In this document: piece by piece, positions 23,894-34,733 of the stretch
How the letters are laid out: the number at the start of each line of letters is the position of its first letter
Numbering within the stretch: position 1 is the stretch's first letter
NCBI GenBank assembly: GCA_026936325.1
Contig: JAPTHN010000044.1
Location: forward strand, 2,556,512 to 2,620,511
Direction: 5' to 3'
DNA: 64,000 nucleotides
DNA from: Platynereis dumerilii
Taxonomy: Eukaryota > Annelida > Polychaeta > Phyllodocida > Nereididae
The notes under the pieces: generated by a model
The model's database searches: none
The model's input: the letters and a program-made list of their open reading frames with translations, nothing else
What the model was told of the DNA's origin: nothing
Position numbers and translations under genes: made by a program

Positions 23894-25235
23894 TTACTGA
23901 TGTCATAGACAATGCTTTTGGTCAAAGCATGATAATTTGGGGTAAATAGATGTGAAGCCATTCAAAGTCAGCTCGAAACTGATTTAATATCAATTGAAAC
24001 AATCAACAGTTGTACACAGGATTGAAATACAAATGCTCATGAAGAAGTGAAAGAGTTCATGTGAATTGCGGTTTGACATGTGTGAACAACTGCCACAATA
24101 CCAAGTTGGCCTTTGCTGTATACTATTGGTCAAAACTATGACATCATTTTTCCAGCAAACATCACTTGCTTGAAGGCAACTTGACCAATCACCTGGCAGG
24201 ATTTTCTGATGTCAGACCAGAAATTTTGCTAAATATTTTGTTATTTGAGAAAAGTCTACAAATATGAAATCATCTGTAATGCAATTTTTCAAATGTAATT
24301 TTTTTTTTTTTACAATGACTGGTGTTTTATTTTTCTTTAAGGACTATTCATTTAATTATAGTCACAGTATAACTTCTTGATTCATGATAACATTTGTGAC
24401 AAGTTTAAGTACAATTTTAAGTACATTGTTGTTCAAAAGTGTGATGTTGTTATTGCTATGCTATACATATAATTATTTCAGCTAATATGTCATCTTTAAA
24501 TAAGCAATCATCTCAACAGTTCAAACTTTGTTTTTTAAGCTTATAGAGATAAATATTCCTATCAGATCTGTCGTAAGATATCACACCTCAAGGCACTATA
24601 AAATTATGAAAATCCTTAAGAAATGCTCGGAACAAAATGGGTTATTATAATACTAAGGATGTTAAAATGACATGTGATTTCACAAAATATGTTTTCCACT
24701 CAGATGCTGAAAACCAAGCGATAGCTTGCAACATTTGGTAATTATATAGTGTTTCAACAACCCAATATGTTTTTGTTGAAATATTAAGGGATATTGGGAA
24801 CAATAAAATGCTAATAAAAATCTAAAGATTGTCCATAGAAACCATCCTCACCTCTCAGTGTAGCTAGCGAAAAGCTACCCTGACCACATGCACCATGTTT
24901 CAGTGAAGATTGGCAGCTTGCCAATTATGCATCCGGCGCCGCAAAATGGCACAGGAAGGTGATCAAGTGGAACCTACTGACCAATCAATGACTGGAGTAC
25001 AAAGTGGGATTAACTGAAATCTTTTCATTCTGGGTTGTTTATCAAACAAGTAGTGTTGTTTTGTTTCTTGTGTGAATCACAGTTGATTCATAATCTATCA
25101 AAAATTGTGAACTGTACTCAATTTTGGTACTGCAATAATGATATATCAAAAGCAGTTGTGGCACCTACAGCAGTACACTCAGAGAGTGTATACATGGGAC
25201 TAGTCGCCTGCTAGCTTGCAATTATATAGCCTGGG
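23894..25235. other. No gene recognised
   Basis: AT-rich DNA without supported exons or repeats. Confidence 0.4.
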
Positions 25236-25266
<31 letters not shown>

Positions 25267-25272
25267 CTCGGC

Positions 25273-25328
<56 letters not shown>

Positions 25329-25795
25329 TTATCATCTATTTTTCTATCTGTCTATCTTCGGTCCATTCTTCCTTCCTTCCTTCCTTCCTTCCTTCCTTCC
25401 TTCCTTCCTTCCTTTCTTCTCCTTCCTTCCTTTCTTTGCCTTCCTTCCTTTCTTTGCCTTTCTTCCTTTCTTCTCCTTCCTTTCTTTCTACTCTTTCCTT
25501 TCTTCCTTCTCCTTCCTTTCTTCTCCTTCCTTCATTTCTTCTCCTTCCTTCATTTCTTCTCCTTCCTTCCTTCCTTCCTTCCTTCCTTCCTTCCTTCCTT
25601 CCTTCCTTCCTTCCTTCCTTCCTTCCTTTTCCTTCTTCTTCCTTCCTCCCTCCCTCCCTTCCTTCCTTCCTTCCTTCCTCCCTTCCTTCCTTCCTCCCTT
25701 CCTTTCTTCCTTCCTTCCTTTCTTCCTTCCTTCCTTCCTTCCTTCCTTCTCCTTCCTTACTTTCTTGCCTTACTTTTTTTTCTTCTTTCTTTCCT
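25236..25795 (+). repeat. (CTAT)n microsatellite followed by a ~425-bp polypyrimidine tract
   Basis: CTAT repeats at 25236-25345, then TTCC/CTTC repeats from about 25371 to 25795 with almost no purine on this strand. Long Leu/Pro/Phe/Ser frames across it are translation of the repeat. Confidence 0.97.
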
Positions 25796-25799
25796 TTCT

Positions 25800-26706
25800 T
25801 GAATAAATCTGTAAAAACTATTTGCTGCTACTTCTGCTGCTGCTATCACAGCAGCAGGATAATGGCGAAAAATTTACACTGTGCATAATGGCAGATATTT
25901 TGTCCATTTGTCTATCTGATTTTTCTCATTCAGTGATTATCAATTCATTATAATCTTATAAATTCCAAATAATTACATAACTTGAAATACGCGTAGTCTA
26001 AAATTATGCACGATGACATGCGTAATGCAAAGGTTCTTATGTATTAATTCTCACACTTGATTCATTTAGCATCTGGCAATGCACTGTAAGGTGCTGCCAC
26101 CTTTTTATGAACTACCAGTCTGACAGTTTGTTAGGTTTGGAAAAAGCAGGGGAGGGACCTGAGGGTGCTGCTATGTGAAGAGCCAGATCATATTCTGTGT
26201 GACTTTGTCAAACTGTTAAATATCTACAGAACCTAGAAAACAAACAGATCAACAGTTTTTGATATTTTTCACATCTGATAATCCTCTTTCAATGTCTCAC
26301 TTTTAACATGTGTAACATGACCGGAGTCACAGCCAGCCTAAAATATATGAACAGCCTCCTGATTGGCGAAAGCAATCATGCCATTAAATTATGTAAGTGG
26401 ATCAATTTTAATGAGACTCCGCTCTCAGACAGGTCTTGAGAGCAAAGGGTAGTGTCAACTATCCCTGTATGAGAAGGATGATAGAAACAGGAACTTTTGA
26501 CTTAAGAAATACTTGAAAAACTGAAATATCAAACTTTAGAAAACATACATGTCAATCAAAAACAAAAGTCATCAGTGGCAGATCCAGAAAGGGTAGTCTG
26601 AGGGGGGGGGGGCCAAGTGTTGTTTCGGCATTCGCGGGCTCCCTGGATCCTCTACTGGTCATCGCAAGATGATGTACCATATAATTGTTTTTGTAGAATA
26701 ATATGA
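25800..26706. other. No gene; fragment of a CAGTGGCAGATCC-type repeat at ~26575
   Basis: Only a G-run fragment with CAGTGGCAGATCCAGA near 26573 is notable. Confidence 0.4.
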
Positions 26707-26848
26707 GGTTATACCATGGGTAGGTGCAGTACATCCCCGGTATACTCCCAGAGACCCCAGTATATTCCCGAGACCCGAAGGGTCGAGGGAATATACTGGG
26801 GTCGAGGGGAGTATACGGGGATGTACTGCACCTACCCATGGTATGACC
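26707..26848. repeat. 142-bp hairpin with ~68-bp arms
   Basis: Arms starting CCATGGGTAGGTGCAGTACA are nearly identical in inverse, separated by GAAG. Words GTATACT and CCCCAGTATATTCCC repeat inside each arm. A 23-bp block just right of it (26854-26876) recurs inverted at 32211-32233. Confidence 0.9.
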
Positions 26849-26942
26849 TTTTTATCCCATGTCTAGGCACATTTTCAAAATAATATGAAACTTTTACTTA
26901 TAAATAAATGTATTATAACTACTTCTTATATATTGATAATTC

Positions 26943-27540
26943 TAGCTTGAACTGACAATTCTTGTTTCAGTAATATTTCTATTATGGCAAGAGTTTTTAA
27001 GATATCGCCTTAAAATATTGCATCAACAACCTTTGGAATATCACAGACAGGACTGATGGAAATAATAGAGCTGGTGTAATTAGATCCTGAGATATAAAAT
27101 TAAACGGCCATGGAACTTAAAAACACGTTGACTCAAATTTGTAATTTTACGCTTGAACAGAAAATTCTTGTTTCACTAATAATTTTTTGTTGGCAGGAGT
27201 TCCTAAGATATTGACGTGAAATTTTGGATCAATAACCCTTGGAATATGATGGGAAGGACTGGAGAATATCATAGAGCTGCTGTAATAAGATCTAGAGATA
27301 CAAAATTAAACGGACATGGAACTTTAAAATACATTGACTTAAATCTGTAATTTCACGCTAGAACTAAAAATTCTTGTTTCCGTTTTAATTTTTTGGTGGC
27401 AAGAGTTTTAGAGATATCGTCTTGAAATTTTGGATTTGATATCTATACTATATTTATAACATTACCTGCTAATTTTTATACATCTGGGATGATTAGATTC
27501 AGAGAAATAAAATAAAACGGAAGTGGAATGCAGAAAAACG
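26943..27540 (+). repeat. Three ~207-bp tandem repeats
   Basis: Units start at about 26943, 27150 and 27357 with GCTTGAACTGACAATTCTTG-like sequence. Clearly homologous but diverged, so the array is old. Confidence 0.75.
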
Positions 27541-27967
27541 TTTCCGAAATAAATGAACCACAGTGCTGAAACTATACCAAAAATCCAAATTTATTGCTAT
27601 TACTTACTCATGTGTTGTGAAACATTGTCTAAAACAATATTAGAAAATAAAAAGGGGTCCTCATCACGATGGAAATTTATATAAATCAGTATTTGTACAA
27701 CTAAGTCATTTCAGAAAAATTAAACAAGTTTTACGAAAATCGCATTGGACATTTTTCTATACAAAATAGAAAGTTAAAACTGCGTAAGTCTAATGCACTA
27801 TTTTCTTCTGGATCTAATGCTTCAAACCGCTTCTTTCTAACCCCAATACATCCCTTGCAAATTGCAAAAGAGACGCCGATTTTTGTGCTTGCAAAATTAC
27901 AAGAAAAGATGATGAGCAGCAGCAGAGATAGTGACGCTATACTGAATTTGAATTTTTGTGTGTCTAA

Positions 27968-28780
27968 TGGCTAGTTCTCACGGAGACGTAACAGAGGGTT
28001 CTTGTAGCGTCGCTTCTTGCTTTTCCAGGAAAGAGGGAGGTTTTTACACCACATTCAACAACTCGGCGACGATATTTTCGTCTACGGCGCTTCTTAAACT
28101 TCCTCGCCAGAAGTTCCCAGAAATCACGTGACCTTCTGGTGAAGCAAGAAGTTGCTTCACCAAAGATTCAACCTGTTGAATCTTGACGAAGCAAGAAGTC
28201 ACGATGCAAAAGACCTGAAAGACCCCCAAAGTGCTTGGGCGAAGGTACAGACAGCTTGGGCGAAGTTAAAGGCAGGTTGGGCGAATTTAGAGACAGCTTG
28301 GGCGAGGCTACTTATCATTGAGTCAATGGAACTTCGGCGAAAAAAGAGAACAACTCGCCGACACAAACAGGCTGTTGAAACGCCGAAACAGCTACTTGCT
28401 TGGCCGTAACAGGTATTTGCTTGGGCGTAATTGAAGCTTAGGACGAAGTAAGAGGATGCTAGGGCGAAGCAAGAGCATGCTAGGGCGAAGAAAGACACTC
28501 CTTGGGCGAATCTAGTTTAACATTGAAGCAATGGAACTGCGTCGAGGCTCCTGACAACTCGCCGACACAAGTCTCTTCTTGCCTCGTCCGTAATTACGAG
28601 CGATTCGGCGTAAAAAACGAGAGCCTCGTCGTAATAGGAACCATCAACGACGATTTAGAACCTCTAATTGATTATATAATTGTCCAAAAATGGCTTGAAA
28701 CGCCGAAATTGGGCGAAACTTGATTTCCTGGCACCTCTACAACTTCGCCGTCACTTAACCACGCTCGTGTGATCTAGGCA
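27968..28780. mobile_element. Harbinger-like element with internal 21-bp repeats
   Basis: Ends TGGCTAGTTCTCACG and, inverted, TGCCTAGATCACACG; TAA on both flanks (27965-27967 and 28781-28783) fits PIF/Harbinger. Inside, two blocks of 21-bp repeats (TTGGGCGAAG core) at about 28232-28316 and 28393-28510 are each linked to a CAATGGAACT..CTCGCCGACACAA segment. GC- and CpG-richer than its surroundings. Translation of the repeats gives WAKL-type periodic peptides, not a recognised protein. Confidence 0.65.
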
Positions 28781-29029
28781 TAAATGTGACAAGCCACGTA
28801 AAAGGGACCTTAGGGGTGAAATTATGAAAAATCAGTTACAGGTGGTAAACTTAAGTTATATTACTGTGGTTTATAAAAATATAAAAGTTTTTGCTATACC
28901 TCACATTTTTGGTATTCTACAGGGTGTTTTAATTATGCAAGTCAATTTGACAAAAATCATTCAAAACGACAGTCAAAAACGGCTGACAGAGAAACTCAAC
29001 ATGAAAGCCATATCCAGGAAAGTGTAGTT

Positions 29030-29130
29030 TAGGTGATCTTTGATCAAACTTTCTACACATGCTCATTTTTAAAAGTTACATATTTGTATTTTTTTCTGAG
29101 ATATTATTTTTGGTTGCCATGGAAACGGCG
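29030..29130 (+). repeat. X-box-bearing repeat fragment, copy 3
   Basis: GTTGCCATGGAAAC at 29113-29126, identical to the 16825 motif, in a diverged context. Confidence 0.5.
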
Positions 29131-29968
29131 TTCGTAAAAATTGACCAAATTTGCTGTTTTCACAAGATTTGGGTTTTTTCTTTTTGATGCAGTATTAAAA
29201 TGGTTTCAGTTCATACACAAATAAGTATTCATAGGCCTATATTTCAAAGTCCCTCAGTTCTGTGTATTTCAACTAAACAAGGTGTCAAATACATCAGTCA
29301 CATAACGACGCAGCACAGGGTACTGCATTTTATGTAACAATGTTCACAAATTTGCATACATATTATATTGCACGACCTGATGAGTGAAGACCAAGACTGA
29401 GTAATCCTGTCCTTTGTAAGAGTAACTGCTATTGACTTCTGATTAAGTGTCACTTTAATACTCACCAGTGTCAGAACAAGAATTGATGGATTGCCAAACA
29501 GAGATGACATGCTGCAGTAACTATTGTAAGTGAAATACAGTTAGCCTCATCAAGCACGCCAACTGGACGAAAGAGACTTGAAAAATTATGACTGGAAATC
29601 GGAGTTTTACCGAAGGGGGTACGAGAGTTAAATGTTTTTCAAGGGGTGGGGGTTATTCTGTGTGCACTTTAAAACGCAATTAATTGTTATGGATATTTTT
29701 TTTGCTGTTTTCACAATGATTTTTGATGGATAATGAGCACCAATGTTAAACAGCTCTGCAATTTACTGCATTTTTGCAAAACGTCCCTTTGCAACAGCAA
29801 GAATTCATGGCATTCAAAGCTTGAGCTTTTTTGGTGCTGGCTAACTTAGTGATGTCCGAGCTTGTTGTTTAGACAAAACATTATTTTGGTTAATTTTCAT
29901 TTGATAATTAAGGTGTTTTGCAGAGTGACATCTCACTTCAGAGAGAGTAATTGAGACACACATTGGCA
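29131..29968. other. No gene; Harbinger-like MITE scrap near 29560-29650
   Basis: AAGGGGGTACGAGAGTT and GTTTTTCAAGGGG resemble the interior of 32303-32718. Otherwise nothing. Confidence 0.35.
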
Positions 29969-30292
29969 TAGATAGATAGATAAATAGATAGATATGGCAA
30001 GTGCAACACTTTTAAGTCCACTTCCGGCTGCCTACAGGGGTTAGCTGATGAGATAGGAGAAAGAGAGCACCCAAAATCTTACACATTTACCCTATTGTAA
30101 GTATGTGAGAGATCTTTTACTTGCCCAGCACAGACACTGACACAGGGGTCGCGAATTTAATGTCTCATTGACATCCAGCTGGGATCTTGGTCATGGTTTT
30201 GTGTACCCCACCTGGGGTTCGAACCCATGTGCAGGCAAAGACCAACACTGGAGCAGGCAGGAATCTTAACCACTCAGCCAACCAGCTGCATA
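29969..30292 (-). mobile_element. tRNA-derived SINE, family 2, copy 1
   Basis: Minus strand: the head has an A box TGGCTGAGTGGTTAAG and B box GGGTTCGAACCC (30215-30226), Leu/Ser-tRNA-like. The body contains GTGCTGGGCAAGTAAAAGAT and it ends in a (TATC)n tail. Copy 2 at 43236-43530. Confidence 0.8.
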
Positions 30293-31894
30293 TTTATGGT
30301 CTTCAAGCCAAAACTTAAAATGTCAAAGATAAGAACAGGTGTGGATGTAAATAATGTACTCAAATCAAAATATGACCTTAATCCTTCTCAACGGCTACAG
30401 GCAGCCATGGGAGATTATTTTACTGGAAGTTAAAAAAAAACACCGAATAATGCTATTTCTACAATGGGTTCATTCACTGGTCAGTCACACCTACAGTGAA
30501 CCATATAATAATGACAATTTCCCAACCTTCACAAGTAGGCCCAACCTGGAAAAAGATTTAGCATTCATTGGGGCTGTTGTGGCAAAGCAACATACCTCGG
30601 ACACAATCAAAGTGGTCATCCATAATAAAATCGAATGTTTATTCTACTATGTGTGAAACCAAAGTTGCAAAAATTGAGCTTTTTCAAAAATCTGGCTTCC
30701 ACATTCCTAGTCATCAGGCCTTCCTATATTCATCAGTATTCATCACAATTTTACAAGCACACCTTCAATCTGAGAACGAATCCTAGGCCCTGTCATAAAC
30801 AGCAAAACAAAAGTTTTGCAAGAATGCTAAAATAGACAAGCTGAACTTCTGCTATAAAATTTACTGTTGTCACGTATAATATTATATGAATTAAGCCTAA
30901 TGGATATATGAAACCACATAATGAATTGTAATTTTAAAAATGACTTTGTCAAGCTTTTAAAAGTTTCTTAGAACAACCAACTATTAGCTAATTGAATTTA
31001 TATTTTTATATCCGCTTGCATCATACTATGTAAATTGGCCATTTACCAGGTGACAAAACAATTATTTGGACACTTGAATTTCACAGCCAATCATTTTAGT
31101 AATCCACATATCAGCTGAGCCATCATTGAAGTCAATCAAGTGTATCCAGTAGTAAACAAACTTTTTGCACAGGCAGTGATGTGCTTGATAGCTATTATGC
31201 AACAGTACCAGTGCCCACATCATGAACATGAAATAAATCTTGTTTCATGTAGGCTTTAATGACCAATTAATGAAATGGATGCACTTGGCCAAAGATACAG
31301 TAAAGCATTCAATAGCTGAACCAGTGGATGTTTTTCTTTAGCTTTTACTTATGGGAATCTGTTGTTGGTTTAATGTCTTTTTTTTTTTTTGCACATGGTA
31401 TTTGTGTAAGTCGACTGTACATGCATCTATTAAATCTATTTTAAACAATTCAATTTTATTTCCATACAGTTAACACTCAAACTTCTTTAAACAAATCTTG
31501 AGAAATCACAACTTGACACCTGGGCCTATTAAACAGTAACTGTTGGTGCTGGTCAACATCAGATTATAGATGGAGCCACCAGTACTGCAGAATAACACTT
31601 CACTGACTTCCACACAAGTGTTACTAAAACTGAGTTACATTTTATTTACCTGTAGACATCATGTTGAAATATGGATGGTGATACAATTTAGAGTGTATAA
31701 GTGCCAACTGGCATAGCAAAAAGCATAGTTTCAAAATCATGAACTAACACAAGTGATCTGAAGTGTGGCTAGAGTGGCACCAAGATCTCTGATGCAGACT
31801 GGGGATAAGAACCCTACAAACACAAAATTCTGCGCACAGAAGTTGATACCAACTTTGAACAGGTAAGTTTTTAAAAAGCACTAATATACATAGA
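30293..31894. other. No gene recognised
   Basis: Several short open frames near 30350-30840 lack any recognisable motif or splice support. Confidence 0.4.
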
Positions 31895-31986
31895 GAGTGC
31901 GTTAGAAATCGTGCTTGCACTATTTATTGCGAGTGCTAGCAAGCGAGACCATGTGTGCGATTTGCTTTTTTTTTTTTAGCTGGTTT

Positions 31987-32064
31987 GGTGACGTCAACTT
32001 TCCCGGGCACTTTCTGTCATATGACGTCACCACCCGTAGGGTCCCTTTTCACGTGGCGCGCCAC
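31987..32064. promoter_or_regulatory. Inverted pair of CRE sites plus E-box/GC palindrome
   Basis: GGTGACGTCA (31987-31996) and TGACGTCACC (32022-32031) are exact inverses, each with the CREB/ATF octamer TGACGTCA. CACGTG at 32050-32055 overlaps the palindrome GTGGCGCGCCAC (32053-32064). The GC-richer patch lies about 1.1 kb upstream of copy B cyclase. Function is inference; it may instead be part of a repeat ending at 32233. Confidence 0.4.
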
Positions 32065-32089
32065 ATTAATGCAGCTCTCTCATTGGCTG

Positions 32090-32235
32090 TTTTCAATATA
32101 TTCCCTGGCAAATTAGGGAGTATACTGGTCAGGTGACATATACTGCCTTTTCTCCCCTATACTGACTTTTTCCCTGCTGTATTGCCCAGGGAAAATCACA
32201 GTATCGGGGAGAAAATGTGCCTAGACATGGGATAA
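32090..32235. repeat. Repeat related to the 26.7-kb hairpin
   Basis: GTATACTGG, ATATACTG and CAGTATCGGGGAG words recur here, and 32211-32233 is the exact inverse of 26854-26876 (23 bp). Confidence 0.6.
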
Positions 32236-32302
32236 TGTAATAGAAATTATCACCCAAGTTCTGGAAAATTTATCCAATGTCATTCTTCAAATATAGGCCT
32301 AA

Positions 32303-32718
32303 GGGACTGTTCAGAATTTATGATTGGTTGGGGGGTGGGAGTTTTGGCTGAGGGGGTACTAACTTTTCACACGTGTTTCAAGGGGGGGGGTATTAATTTT
32401 TGACAACATTTCCTTGGGGGGGTAAGAAATTTTAACAAAGAAAAAATGGTAAAAAACATGCATAAACTCATTTTATTTGGACTTTTTTACGTGCAAAAGT
32501 CCGCAAAATGACGCGAATCTGTACGCGTGGCCTTGTATGACAGTATATATGTGTGTACTGTTTTGTATGTCGAAGGGAAGGTACTAAAAATATTCGTGAA
32601 ACCTAACGGTGGGGTACTAAAAATCCGCATGAAACTCAAGGGGGGTATCAATTTTTGACGGGAAGTTCCAGCAAAACTCCCACCCCCCCCCCCCCAGTCA
32701 TAAATTCTGAATGGTCCC
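32303..32718. mobile_element. Harbinger-like MITE, 416 bp, copy 1
   Basis: Ends GGGACTGTTCAGAATTTATG and, inverted, GGGACCATTCAGAATTTATG; TAA target duplication on both sides. The interior repeats AAGGGGGGTA blocks. Confidence 0.82.
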
Positions 32719-33120
32719 TAACATGAGAAGTTCTTCTTTGTACATTTTCTTTTTCACACACCAATGCAAGTCAAGTTTGTCCGGACATACTTAATTTTTT
32801 GCCTATACAGACTTATCGACCGACACACTTTCTGCATATACCCAAAAGAAAAAGAGCTTACTCATAATTTTTATTACATTGACATTATAAAAAATTGAGA
32901 TTTCACTTTTTTGTTGTTCAGTACCGACCAGCTCCAGAAAATTTGCTTGGAGAAGATCTGAGAAGCTAAAGATCAATTATGTCTGGCCTTATAGACTACT
33001 TCTGCACACGGAGCAAGACAAGCTCTTTTTCAGTTATTATCAATATATTGATGCCTTAGAATTGTCCAAGTGGATATTGATAACTCGTGATAAAAGGATG
33101 ACTAGCCAGATCTGTACAAG

Positions 33121-33128
33121 TATAAATA
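33121..33128 (+). promoter_or_regulatory. TATA box of copy B cyclase
   Basis: TATAAATA, 31 nt before the first ATG (33152). Transcription would start close to or just before that ATG, leaving an extremely short leader. Confidence 0.6.
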
Positions 33129-33151
33129 CCTCAAAGTTTTAGCGATCAATC

Positions 33152-34703
33152 ATGAAACTCCGCCGTTGGAAAGAACACAGTAAGTTCATTAAAACTCAAA
33201 TTGCAGGGGTACATGTATGTTTAAAGCAAATAAGGGAATAATGACTGGGGGTCCGGGCAGTACCCATAATTATTTCTACCATAACATGTGGAAGAATGTA
33301 CATACTCTATGTGAAAGCGGATCAATATAACATCTTTTTCACTTAAATTGCAGATGGCACTCCTAAGATTTGCAACAGTCTTGGGCCTATTCAATTGGCG
33401 CTGGCGTCAGGCAAGATGCAGGACATGAGCTGGGCCATGGATCCTCAGCGTATGAGTTACATGCCAATAGCTGGGATGGCCTTCAAATATGAATATGACA
33501 CCTTCGGACCAAACCCTGAGCTCGGAGTGGATTTGTGAGTGTAACATTCTCAATAATTTAATATGGGAACTGGAGTATACACTCTAAAAAATGTCGGGAC
33601 AAAATTGGTTTTTTAGATTCAAAATTTCAATGCAAAACCAACATGGATTTTTAAAAAATGCAAAACCAACATGGATTTTTAAAAAAATCCATGTTGGTTT
33701 TTTGCATTGAAATTTGGTTTTTCAAAAAACCATTTTGAATCTAAAATACCAATTTTGTCTGAATTTTTTTAGAGTGTAGTCTTAAAGTCAAGAGTAAAAA
33801 TAGATGAAAAAAAGAAGTAAAAGTTACTATATCCCTACAGAACGAGAAATTTCCAGTGATAATTATTGTTGGTTGGCATTTCTGAAACATTTCTTAGCAG
33901 GTTTTCCATTTGGAATGAGGCAATGGATTATGGCATTACACAAAGAGCCAATGTACCTACCTACAGCCTCCAAAGTTTAGCTTGAAACTTGGTTATCAGG
34001 CCGGTCCACCAAGGTACAAAATAACTAACAATTGTGAATTTGTGTATTCTGCAGCACTGCATCAGGACGTTACGAGACCATCGAGCACTTCGGAACGCAC
34101 TTGGATGCCCCAATCCATTTCTCGCCAGACGGAAGATTTCTGGATGACATAACGTTAGATGAGCTCATGGGACCTCTGGTGGTGATCAGCATAGCAGAAC
34201 GAGCCAATTTGGAAACTGTCGAGGAAGTCACGATTGACGATGTGTTGGCTTGGGAAGAGAGAAATGGACGAATTCCAGAGAAGGCTTACGTGTTAATGCA
34301 CAGTGGGTGGGACCAATACTGGGGTGATAACACAAAGTATATTGGAACTGATGATGTTGAAGGCGAGCAGCATTATCCTGGTATTAGTCCAGAAGCTGCT
34401 AGATGGTTACTAGACAACAGAGATGTAGTTGGTATGGGCGCTGACACCATCAGCTGCGACTCGTCTATTAACCCGTTTTCTCTGCATAAGATGATTCTGC
34501 CAGCTGGAGTATTCTGCGTTGAAAATCTCAGGAGTGTCGGAGAGGTCCCGGAATGTGGAGCTAAGTTTTTCGTACTTCCAACGAACATCAGAAATGGCAC
34601 CGGAGCTCAAGCAAGAGCGTTCGCAGAATGGGAGGACGGGATTGGTTACCGTACCACATGCAATGGACGACTTACTCCTACTCCCTCGTTTATGTTTCTG
34701 TAA
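33152..34703 (+). CDS. Cyclase-family metal-dependent hydrolase, copy B, with altered N-terminus
   Basis: Exons 33152-33179, 33354-33534 and 34055-34703. The catalytic exon (649 nt) starts TASGRYETIEHFGTHLDAPI and keeps the metal motif HFGTHLDAPIHF, the SPEAARW and PAGVFCVENL blocks, and the same C-terminus as copy A. Relative to copy A, the second exon has a 5-nt net gain within the signal-peptide codons, so the ATG at 33354 is out of frame and stops early. The ATG at 33152, in a 28-nt first exon ending CACA before GTAAGT, splices into the correct frame, predicting 285 aa beginning MKLRRWKEHNG with no clear signal peptide. Starting instead at the downstream GKMQDM ATG would also give a leaderless enzyme. 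Exons 2 and 3 are firm; exon 1 coding is uncertain. Confidence 0.85.
33354..33534 (+). CDS. Copy B cyclase, second exon
   Basis: Acceptor TTGCAG, donor GTGAGT, phase 2 exit as in copy A. The coding frame starts at 33356 (GGC), not at the ATG that opens the exon. Residues KMQDMSWAMDPQRMSYMP match copy A. Confidence 0.8.
33580..33776. mobile_element. Palindromic MITE (CACTCTAAAAAATG family), copy 1, in cyclase B intron 2
   Basis: Ends CACTCTAAAAAATGTCGG and inverted counterpart, TA on both flanks, nearly full palindrome. A short internal segment ending CAACATGGATTTTTAAA is duplicated. Lies wholly within the intron 33535-34054. Confidence 0.88.
34055..34703 (+). CDS. Copy B cyclase, last exon
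   Basis: Acceptor TCTGCAG. 215 codons plus stop after one split-codon base. About 85% identical in protein to copy A, which implies both copies are under selection. Confidence 0.92.
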
Positions 34704-34727
34704 AACAATTGAAGTTCACAAAAGCAA

Positions 34728-34733
34728 AATAAA
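34728..34733 (+). promoter_or_regulatory. Poly(A) signal of copy B cyclase
   Basis: AATAAA, 25 nt after the stop. A further AATAAA lies about 600 nt downstream near 35311. Confidence 0.5.

Noticed and set aside
25216-25888. Long open frames of 196 and 150 codons rich in Leu, Pro, Phe and Ser
   Set aside because: Pure translation of the CTAT/TTCC microsatellite in several frames.
28152-28409. Repetitive WAKL-type coiled-coil-looking peptide
   Set aside because: The 21-bp repeat unit is a multiple of three, so every frame looks periodic; there is no other coding evidence.
30215-30290. Possible tRNA gene (strong A and B boxes, minus strand)
   Set aside because: No acceptor stem or proper anticodon arm; a second copy with the same 250-bp body shows it is a SINE head.
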